This document shows, piece after piece, positions 27,235-42,600 of a stretch of 64,000 nt of DNA. Position numbers and translations under genes: made by a program. Every line of letters begins with the position of its first letter. Within the stretch, counting starts at the first letter, position 1. Origin of the DNA: Whitmania pigra (lineage: Eukaryota; Annelida; Clitellata; Hirudinida; Haemopidae); the NCBI GenBank assembly GCA_021613335.1, contig JAJTWR010000263.1, positions 2,192,501 to 2,256,500 on the forward strand. The letters run 5' to 3'. A model generated the notes under the pieces. That model saw only the letters and a list, made by a program, of their open reading frames with translations. It was not told where the DNA came from and made no database searches.

Positions 27235-27338
27235 TCGTTTTCATAGTAAGCCGTTGCTGCAGTACCCTCGCAATGTCAGCAAATCTAGAGGACAACGCAT
27301 TTTACTGGTATTTCATATTTCCTGTTCACAAATCAATT
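27235..27338 (-). repeat. Inverted repeat arm 2
   Basis: Reverse-complement partner of 26448-26554, separated by about 680 nt of unique spacer. Near identity points to a recent duplication. A transcript reading through both arms could fold into a long hairpin. Confidence 0.95.
27273..27307 (+). pseudogene. Inverted copy of ASH2L copy B exon 1, zinc-ligand Cys changed to Phe
   Basis: Identical to exon 1 of copy B (same ATG and same GTATTTC donor) except that the TGT codon for the first finger cysteine is TTT. It reads on the plus strand, away from the ASH2L genes, and I see no matching downstream exons. It is probably a non-functional exon duplicate. Confidence 0.85.
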
Positions 27339-28190
27339 GCTGCATCATGATTGTCGTCGACCGGTCCAAAGCATTCAACAGATTAAGTTAAATTTCGCAC
27401 CCTTATAAAATGCTTCGAGTTTTCTATATAAATGTTATGTCTAACATTAAATTGTTTGAAATTTATTTTCTCTCACACGTTATCTCCACAGTTGGATCAA
27501 TTTTTTACCAAGTAGCAGATTAACAATAAATATTGGATCTGTCAAAATATTAAACATCACATTTCAGAACAGACCAAATTTAACGTAAGTTCAAAATATT
27601 TCTAATAGTGATGAGAAAAAGAAGAAGCCCAAAGAACATTCAAGATAAAGTAAATTCCAACTGAGTAACTCAAACACACTGTAAGAGTAATTACAGATTG
27701 GTACATTGACAATATATCTGGGAAAAGGAATGTTTTTAATTACAATTTATCCCACTAATAAGGCCTAAAATGTATGCCAAACCAGTCCCCATAAATTATC
27801 ATTACCATTACCAAAACTAAACATTAAGTCAAATGCAGACCTCAAAACATCAAAAAAATAAAGAATACCACAGAATTACACACTCATGGTGTTTCTCTGC
27901 AATAAAAACTTGACATTTCTTTACTATGAACAACTTCCTATATCACAAATTATGTCCAAAACATAAGTAATCAACCTAAAATATTAAAAGCTTTGGCTCC
28001 TTGCAAAAAAAGAACGAACAATAGATGACATGACTTCGAACGAGTGCAGTATAAAATAAAACTTTTCAGATACTGTTCACTTCTAGTATCTTTTAAAAAA
28101 TTTTAATGCTTCAGTCACTTCAATTCCTAAAAGACATTGTTTTGCATAAATTGTACGACGAAAGAAAACATAAAATTAAGCAAAATTTGG
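27339..28190. other. 3' flank of DDX5/17
   Basis: A+T-rich. It probably contains the DDX5/17 3' UTR; a reverse-strand AATAAA (TTTATT at 27462-27467) is a distant candidate poly(A) signal. No gene is seen. Confidence 0.4.
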
Positions 28191-33130
<4,940 letters not shown>

Positions 33131-34812
33131 TTTGGCAATGCAAAATTTCAGAGCGAGCCTCGCGAGTAGATAGGAACGCCTCAGCACAACTGACTATCGT
33201 CATTAGAAGAAACAAATACGAAAGGTCTCTGGAATTTTTCATACATATGTTCACCGTTATAGTTATTTTTTTTACTTAGAATAAGTAGTGGAAAATATTT
33301 GGGTTATTATTAATAAATGTATTTTATTTTATTTTAAATAATAGTGAGCATAATTTTTTAGAGTAGCCCTAAAACTAATACCGTAAAGTAAGTGATTTTA
33401 AGTAAGTTATTTGTTTATTGTGTCAAAGAGATAATTTTCAACCTGCAAACTAAAGTAATTCAATCAACGTAAATCAGGGACATAATTTGGGGCGGGGCGG
33501 GAAGAGGGAGCCCTTGCCTGATTTTAGACTAGACGTAAAAAAAAGTCATCTCATATTTTACGAAGGTTTGCCTTCTCCCCCCCTGAATTTTGGCTAGAAG
33601 CAAGTTGTGCGAGAAAAAAAAACTGGAAAAAAGCTGAAATGAAAATCCCTGACCTAAATTTATTTCCATCATTGAGATAGTCATAAGCTATCAGAATAAT
33701 TACTTTTTTTATGACATTTTTAATTGGGGGTTGAAACATTTCTCCCTTGACTTTCAGCCTTAAGGCATTTAAATATTGGGGGCAAAAAGTTTACCAATTA
33801 AATTTTGGAAAAAGTGATTGGGAAGGTGAGTAATTCAAACTCTATCTTGAAAATAGTTGAAAAATTGATGGAGTTTTACATAATTCTACCAGACTTCTGT
33901 CTATGCGACATTCATAACAACAGATGTGCTGAGGTTTGGAATGTTACGTCACTCTTTCATCTCTCATGTCTAAAACCAGAATTAAAGAAATTCCTGACTC
34001 CTTAAGGTGCGTAACACGATTTATTAAAAATTAACTTCTAAAATTGCATCCTGAAATGTAGTAATATTAAACAAATTAATTGATGTCAAATGTTTCTCAA
34101 TAAAGTTATATAAGCAGTAAATAACCAAGTCAATAGCCCATCTATAGGTTTTTTCGAGATGAGGACAAGAAAAGTAAAGCTTATTAGCCCAGCAATCCAA
34201 AGCGATTCCTTTGATATAAATAATACTTATAGCAGACGAAGAATGACAGTTTTTAATACATTTTATTTAATATAATGCAATATATTAGAAAATAATATAA
34301 TATTTTCATTTTTATTATTTAATAATATTCGTGTGCTGCACAATTTTAATTAACTTAGCCTTGAACTTGCTTTTACTTTTAAACTTCGGTATCTTAGATG
34401 GTCGGGATGGCCGCATAACAACTGTTTTGTCTGTGGATTTTATTGATTACGCTATTTTTTCAGCTTCAGTATGTCATAAATTTTGTCAGACGTTTTTTTT
34501 ATTGGGGTTTGAGGGTTCCATGTGCAATGCTTATCTATTATTGCAAGCATAAGTTAGAGTAAAATAGTGTTGACATATAAGACATAATATGTAAAACACC
34601 ATGCAATTGCACTATTTGGCAGAAACTGTTGTTTCAAAGCATGATTTAAAAGAATTTGTATTTTCATGATTTTTGTTACTCTTATTTTTGAGATGTTCAA
34701 GTCCTGAATTGGGTGCAAACTAGTTATGTTCTGGAATGTGGACTTTCATTCAAGTGGATGCACATTCATACTAATTACTTGATACTTTTGAAATTTGAAG
34801 GAGAAATCCGGC
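33131..34812. other. Divergent promoter region between DDX5/17 and epsin
   Basis: About 1.7 kb, A+T-rich, shared by two head-to-head genes. It holds repeat copy 3 (33477-33650) and an acceptor 12 nt before the epsin ATG (TTTGAAG at 34794-34800). No coding exon is recognised. Confidence 0.45.
33477..33650 (-). repeat. Dispersed repeat, CAGGGATGTC family, copy 3
   Basis: Read on the minus strand it starts GGTCAGGGATTTTCATTTCA, then CGCACAACTTG, a G-run, GGCAAACCTTCG and GAGATGACTTTTTTTT. This ties the plus-strand copies at 5804 and 17187 into one family. It is the longest copy. Confidence 0.6.
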
Positions 34813-37800
34813 ATGCCTCTCAGAAGAACGATAAAAAATGTTGTTAAGAATTACTCAGATGCCCAAGTTAAAGTTAGAGAAGCCACCTCAAATGATCCTT
34901 GGGGTCCATCAAGCACTTTAATGACTGAAATTGCTGACTTAACTTATAATGTCTTGGCTTTTACTGAAATAATGCAAATGATCTGGAAGCGTCTCAATGA
35001 TCATGGACGGAATTGGAGGCACGTTTATAAATCACTGGTGCTTCTTGAATATATAGTAAAAACTGGAAGTGAAAAGGTTTGAAAATTTGAAATAGTGATA
35101 TTTACTTAGTTATAAGATTATATTAATAAGAAATATAAATTTTAAGAAAAACGGTAAAGATGTTGTTTAAAGATATTATCCTTAATTTGAAATGTTTGTA
35201 ATTCCATAATGTTGGCATATCTCACAAAGTAACAGTTATTTTGAGTTTATCAGAAAATCTAGAAGAGCTTTATGTCACAAGTAAAGTGATGTCTGGTTTA
35301 TATGTAGCCAGCAAATGTTTGATCTCACTTGTTGAGTGAGATAAGCTAATTTTGATCTACAGGTAGCCCACCAATGCAGGGAAAATATTTTTGCTATACA
35401 AACATTAAAAGATTTTCAGTACATTGAAGATGCAAAGGATCACGGCCTAAATGTAAGAGAAAAAGCAAAGCAATTGGTGTCTCTTTTGAAAGATTCTGAA
35501 AGATTAAAAAATGAAAGGGCTAAGGCTTTGAAAGCCAAAGAAAGATTTGCTCAGACTAATGCCGGTGTTAGTGTGAGTGTCGCACGATTTCAGGATTAAT
35601 GTGAGACATAATTAATATGCAGTCATGAATATACATGGTTGTTATACATCATGTCATTTGAATTAATTTGCATTAATTTGTAGAGCGGAGCTGCTTACCC
35701 TTCTGCGAGTCCCATTCTCCCAAATGTTGTCACATTTTCTGATAGTGTTGTTGGAAAATATTCAGGATGTTGGTTTTTTATATGTTTCAAAAACTTGGTG
35801 AAATGATGAAATTGTTGATTTATTTGTTCTTGTTAAATGCCCACCACAGTTGGTTCACCAAGCTCTTGGTCATTAGAAGGAGGAATACTGGATGGTATGT
35901 TGACAACACTTCTAGATACAACAATTGTTGTGTTTCCCTAAAATTAAGCCCTAGTTTAAGACAGTCAGTTGGGTTTGACAGTTGTAATATAGGTCTGTTG
36001 CAACACAATAATATGTTGAATTATAAGCTATTGATTTAATATCAGTAAAATTTTAGTGAAATATAAATAAAAACAAAAAATAATATTAAAAAAAATTTTA
36101 ATTGCTCTAGGTATGTAAAATATAAGTGGGTAAGCAGACATCCAATTGGAAAATGTTGCCTTGGGTTGTGTTTATGAATCTTCTTAATTCAGTGTGTCAC
36201 ATGTGTAATAGATTTAACATTAGTAGTCATTTTGAAATTACCTTATTTTGACAAGTTGAGTGTAAAAAGAAAAAATCTATTCTATTGAATACAAGAAAGG
36301 AATCATGAAAGAATCACTGGATAGAAATGTTACAGCTTTCTGCAAGACAAATAAGTTGGATATCAGAATGATCCGCAAATGGTGAGCAGAGTATGATGAT
36401 CTCGCTTAACAAGTGGATGAGGGAAATGCTAAGAAGTGCAAGTTATGGATTAGAAACTTTGTTTGGAAATTTATAATGATGGTCCAGAAGAAATTGATGC
36501 AGGTGTATTTGACTAATTTAAAAAAGATTATAATTTAAGGATTTTCTTGTAAAATACTAGTTTTGTTAATAAATGATAAAAACGATGATCCTTGCCTCTT
36601 GTAGCTTAAGAATTTGTGTGACGTGAAAAAGTGTTCTGCTGGGTTGTTGACCCCCTGCAATTGCCTTTGTTTTTAATCAAAATGAATTTTTTTTCTCTAA
36701 TTACTTATGCTCTGAAAGTAGGCTTTAATTTTGTATTAAAAAATTAGTCTAAAACGAAAACATTGAAAGAAATAATTGTATAATTTTTACTCGGTCGCAT
36801 TGAATCTTAGCTGAACTTGAAGCAGCTCGACCAACATCGACCGGGGAGGAAGAATTGCAGCTTGAACTTGCACTTGCCATGAGCAAAGAGGAACACGAGC
36901 AGCAGATGAAACTCATGAAGGGCGACGAGGTCAAGTTACAGATGGCTCTCGAACAGAGCAAAAAGGAATCAGAGGAGGAGGCTAGGTTAAAGCAGGTTAA
37001 TTTCTTGAAGATGTTGTTTCATACTTGAGGCTTCTCTAGTTTTGTAAATGCATCATTCACTTCTACATGTGGATTAAATTTTCTTAAGATTCAAGTATGA
37101 TTGTGCATGAGGTAATCTACAAATAGAGTTATTCTGGTTATTATTTACTGACTTTGTGTTGTTAATGTAATTAATGTCGGTTCAATAGAAATAATTATTT
37201 GGTTTGTATAATGCTTGACCATTCTTTATGGAACCCGCTTCAACTCGATCATATGATTCTCTTGCATGTCCTGATAAAATTTTCAAAACAAAGTTAATGC
37301 AATCAAGATTTTTATTTGTTAGAAGCACACAAGTGATTGTTATTTCTTTAGAATGGCAAGAGTTCTTCTTCACCAACGTTGGATTCCTCAGATCCATGGC
37401 TGGAATGGAAGTCTGAGAATTCAGTAAACGAAGCATTCAAAAATCCATGGATGGATGACAACCTATGGGTGGATCCAAATGCTTCAAGTTCTGTTCATTT
37501 TTAATTTTAAATGATTAGTGATTGTTTAAGGTAAACATTGCTTAAGTTTCCATTACCTTATTTGACAAATTAGGAAATACAAGTGTTTATAAGCTCTGAT
37601 GAGGAATAATGAGAAAAGAGTTCTATTAAATTAAAAATAAAATTAAAGACAGAGTAATTGTCTGTTACATATAAACCAACTGAGAATGTAAATGGCCTTC
37701 AATTATTCTGCTTTTGAGTAGGAGCTCTAGCTCTTTTTTTTGGTCATATTGAAATATCCCTAAAATTTTAGAATGGCCACCAACGACAGACCTGTCATCT

Positions 37801-38870
37801 AAGAATGTCGCTCCTGCATCAGACCAAAACACTGCATGGCACTCATCATGCCTTTCCTCCTGTGATATCTTCAAACCACCTGCAGGTGCCCAGGGCATCG
37901 ACGATGCATTTGATGATCTCGGGTCACGAACCACTGCCCCTAGTGCATGCGGTGATAAGATGGCAGTGTCGAATCAGCCACAAACAATTGAAGGTTAGAT
38001 TAACACACTTTTTAGATTGATGTAACTACAGTTTAGAAATTATTAGATTATTTTGAAGTGGAAATATTTTTAATTGCGTGTTAAATCTTCTCAATGTTCA
38101 TGCTTTCCTGTCATCTGCAATTATTATTGATTACCAATTTATATGATCAGTTAGAGATGCTAAAATTTATTCACTTTACTTAATGGATTTAGTTAAATCA
38201 GTGCCGTGGTCAGCACTTTTGAAGAGCTAGAAATGTCAAAACATGTATTATCTTATTAAAAGCCTAAATTGTTTCATTATTTTGGGTAAATATATCAACT
38301 AATATAAAGATTTTTTATCAGATAAAAAAGACCCTTGGCAAATGGGAAATTTGGAAATGTCAATTCAAGAAATGTCAGCCACAAAGTCGCATCTTAGAAA
38401 ATCACCGAAAGATTTCTTAGGTGAAAATGCAAGCCTGGTGAACCTGGACAACTTGATGTCACCCAGTAAATCTACTGGTATGTATGTTTGAGTCATTTGA
38501 CATAATAATCCAGAAAACCATTGAGAAAATTATGTAAATTAGTATCTGTGAAATTTTAGCACTGTTTAAATAAATTTTGAGGATAAATAAGCAATGCCAT
38601 TTTTTTACAGGCCCTCCCCCCTTTAATCCTTTTGCAGTCTCTTCAAACCAAAGTCGAGGTACTTCACCAACCTTCATAACTTCCAATCCGTTTCTTACGC
38701 CCGATATGCACGTGCCAGCGGGTGCGGTAATGCCTGGGACCACTGCAGCAGTTTATACAACACCATTCTATCAATACCCACAGCTTCATACACAACCCAC
38801 AAATCCTAATGTTGATACAGAGGCTCTGCCAAAGTCAACTTATCCTTCAGAATTTAATCCATTCTTATGA
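34813..38870 (+). CDS. EPN1: Epsin (ENTH-domain clathrin adaptor)
   Basis: Exons: 34813-35076, 35363-35572, 35684-35744, 36811-36995, 37352-37487, 37772-37993, 38322-38477, 38611-38870 (TGA); about 497 aa. Epsins bind PI(4,5)P2, bend membrane and recruit ubiquitinated cargo, clathrin, AP-2 and EH proteins in endocytosis. Exons 1-2 are a nearly invariant ENTH domain (NYSDAQVKVREATSNDPWGP, IWKRLNDHGRNWRHVYKSL, DFQYIEDAKDHGLNVREKAK). Exon 4 holds two ubiquitin-interacting motifs (EEELQLELALAMSKEE and VKLQMALEQSKKE). Exons 5-7 have DPW/NPW adaptor motifs and a clathrin-box-like LVNLDNL. Exon 8 ends with three NPF motifs (FNPFA, SNPFL, FNPFL) for EH domains. The ends of exons 3 and 5 were chosen to satisfy phase and are weak donors. 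An acceptor just upstream of the ATG implies a non-coding 5' exon. Which vertebrate paralog it matches (EPN1, 2 or 3) cannot be decided. Confidence 0.92.
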
Positions 38871-39237
38871 GCATGATTCAATGACAGTGAACCCATTCTG
38901 CACCATAAAATGACATTAGGTGCCCAGCATCATTATTCGACGTTGAGATACTGTGTCTCGGCATTTATTCATCAACATTAACTTCCATCAGTATTATGTC
39001 CTCGTCGCTTACTGAGTCATTGTCGTCTAAAATGTGTTACAACAAACCATCTAGTCATGTGGTTTTTCCGAGATTAAAAAGTTATCCCCGAAGAGGATGA
39101 CTTGATTAATTGTTTAAGTAATCTTTTTAAAGAGATTGTTCGAGGCTGATGTACTTTATTGTCTTACAATCTTTTCAAAGTTGTTTATGATGCTTGCAAT
39201 GTATTTCAATTACCTGTCTTTTTACATAAAGTTTTTT

Positions 39238-39243
39238 TTTTAT
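39238..39243 (-). terminator. Poly(A) signal AATAAA (reverse strand) for WIPI
   Basis: TTTATT on the plus strand about 440 nt past the WIPI stop, between the convergent epsin and WIPI 3' ends. Confidence 0.5.
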
Positions 39244-39683
39244 TGTGACACAAGCCAAAACCTCTCAGATGACATTAAACACCAGGATAATTTAATAACT
39301 TGCAATAATTGAATCTGTTTACATATCAACTCAAAACAACGTTGAGAAGTTGAGTTATTTACATTAATGCAGACATTATAATTCTACAGCAACAATGAGA
39401 AATAGTAATAGTTTCGAGACCCCCATGCTACTTCCGCGATGTATGACGTAAGCACGGGAAACAATGCGATCCAAATGATTGTGATAGTATTGGAGTTGAG
39501 AATTGTGAATTGACTCTCATTTCATAAACCAGTGGCAACATGCAACACCATCAAAGGAATGAGAACAAAACACTCCATCTCATGTGCTGCAAAACAATTG
39601 TTACACACACAACACCTTGGGTCCCACATAAAGATTCAATGTTTTGCGGATGCTCTTCGACTGGCATATAAGTTTGGCTCGAT

Positions 39684-42600
39684 TTAGGCTTTATGCATTA
39701 CAGGAGGAAACTCTTCATCATAATCCAGGTTCAATGCAGAAACATTCTCAGCCAACATGGCAGCACTAGATGCCTCAGCTGTGAAATTGCAAAGTGTCAA
39801 TTAAAATACTGCTGCACTGCACTAATGTGATTTGATTATAGTTTCTGAAAGCATATAAAAAGTGATTGTTTGTGTCATCAATTGTCCTTATCAAGACCTT
39901 TTTTTAAAAGGCTATTAATAATAAACTTTAGGGGGTCACCCATAAAAAGACATCTGACGATTTTTGACCACCCTCCTCCTTGTTAGATTTTGATCTACCC
40001 CCTCCCAATTTTGCAGACATCTGCATTTTTGAATAAAAATATTTGTGTATAAATTTATTTTAATGAATGAGCAATTCTATTGTTCCATTGAAAAAAACCT
40101 AATGTAATGAAAATGTAGCTGATCTGCAAAATTTGTAACCAATAATAAGTTTTCTTAGTTCTTACTGATCATCTTGATTTGAGTCAAGTCTTTTTTAAAC
40201 TATTTCCAAACCTTTTGCAAGTTTTTATAAATATAAATAAAAGAATATTGAAATTATTGGATAAAATCACTGAAAATCACAAATTTGCAAAATCTAAAAA
40301 GTATTTGGTTTTTTAAATGCAGATTCAATTAACCCTTTCCCCCGTCTGTTTATGAAGACTCCCCATCCCCCCCACTTGCAGATGTCTTTTACGGATGACC
40401 CCTGAGGCTTTCATAATGCCTTTTGTAATTTATCTAAATCATTTCTATATGAGGAATAAGCAAACTCACCCTTAGTTGTTGAATTGAGAGCTGTTGCATA
40501 CATTGTTTCTTTTGGATGGCTGCTTATGTCTATGACTCCATCAAATCTAAAACAAATAAGGAATAACTATTACATAGCAGAATTCATGTGGCATGATCCA
40601 GGTAACTGAAGATCACTTATCTCATAAAAGTCACTTAAAAAACAGTCATGCAAAAGGCAAATCCATTTGTCATATTGACACAGAATCAATTAACCAATAG
40701 TAAGATCTTTATCATTTGCATGACAAATAATAATCTTTATTTTATCATACTAAGAATAACATAAGAATAAGCTTCAATATCTAATGAAACTGGTTAGCTG
40801 GGCTTATAAATTTGACATTTTATATGTAACTGTAGTTCAATTTTACATATAGCATCAAAGACATTTCTTGTGATCGTTTCTATAGTGCTCCTTCCTAAGG
40901 GCACTTGTGGCAGCGCAGGTTGGGTTTCGAACACGACACATTATGGCTGTTGCCATCATTTCCAAATGCACAAACACGCAGTGGATGCTCAAAACAGGAT
41001 CCGTGAAGTCAAGCCACTACTCAGATCTGGAAGGAAATTCCAAGCGCAGAATGAGATCGACAAATCAGATGCCGAGCTGATGTTCTAGGAAGTGAGAGGT
41101 CCTACCCAGAGCAGGCCTCATTCTGGATCTGGCACTTGAGAAGCCAGAAGTCTTAAGAAGCCACTACAGAATGATCCATCGACCTACAGGGCCAAACCAT
41201 TGGTCGAGAGACGCGGAAGAAATGGGCCAACCACGAACTCGCAAAGCAACACGAACTGCAGTCCAAACCACGGCCATGAGAAGGCCCATGGTCAAATCCC
41301 AAAAATTTCTATCTCCGGCTGCTGCTTCAAAGAAATTCTAAGGCCCGGTTTGCATATATTAAGACGGTGTGAAGAAGCCACTGAGACCTTTCATGACCGC
41401 TGTAGGCAAACTGGGATGGAAGCCATCAACATAACAAGGCCCATGAGAGCCTCGCATAGTTGAAGTTTGCAGGTGAAAAATAAGCAGCATGGAACATGAA
41501 GAAGCCATTGAGGGCTTGCGCAGTCACTCCAGTCCAGGCAGCAGTGACCGGCACAACAAGGCCAACAAGTGCCTCTCACAGCCGGCGATAAGAGTTGGGT
41601 CCAGAACTACAAAACCGACAGGCCCGGCCCCCGAAAACGTAAGGAAATTTCAAGGGCCGAAACTTTTGAAGACGGGGGAACCTCCTCTGAGGATCCCTGT
41701 TAGAGCTCCAAGGCAAGAAACCATCCATTTGGCCAATAAAGTTAAGTAACATCTCACACCAACCATTTGCATATTCAATATATTTACTCCTTAAACTTCA
41801 ACACACGAACTTGCAAGTTACTGAAAAAGACTCAAGCTTAAGACTCAGGTTAAGTTCAATTAGAGACACAATTGAAAAACCTAGCTTAAACAATCTGTCC
41901 AACATGGAAATAATTAGAATACAAATAATAATGATTTATGAAGTAGAAGCTTCACCTGTGTCTTTTTAACAACGAGCATTCTCCACCTTCAGAGGTATTG
42001 AAGTTAAAGATATACAAATAGCCATCCTCGCAAGCAGCAAGTATGAGAGGTACTCTTTGAATGCTGAGAAGAAAAGTGGAAAGTCATAGGTAATGGAAAA
42101 TGTTTAAATGCAGATAATGTCAACTAACCAAGTTATTGAAATAACATTTAAAAACGGATAATGTTTGATAACCAAGTTATTGAAATAACATTTAAAAACG
42201 GATAATGTTTGCTAACCAAGTCAGCGCGCTAACATTCCTCAGACCGCATTGAGGTAATCGAGCAATTGCAAAAGCTCTGCCTTGCATCCACATGTCTGAG
42301 ACTTGACTTGGCAGATAGTTGGCGGACGTCTTTATGGCATCGCTCAAGTATCCCATCCAACCTTGAGCTTGTTCTTCTGGTCTAGGATACCAGCAAAGTT
42401 TTGTTATATTAAGTGAACTAGCAATTTAATAGCAAGCAACATCAACTTTTCTTGAGGAGCTTCAAGTTTAAAGACATGTATTGTCTCTGTGTTACTGGAG
42501 CAGCATAGGAAATTTGAATCCTGACTAAATGATAGAGAGTAAATACTTGCACACCTGAATCAATGAAAAGTGAATTTTGAAAATTCATTGTATGTCTTGG

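Noticed and set aside
36302..36500. Possible small gene or transposase piece in the large epsin intron
   Set aside because: Short peptides with stops in every frame and only vague resemblance to a DNA-binding transposase start; not enough to call.
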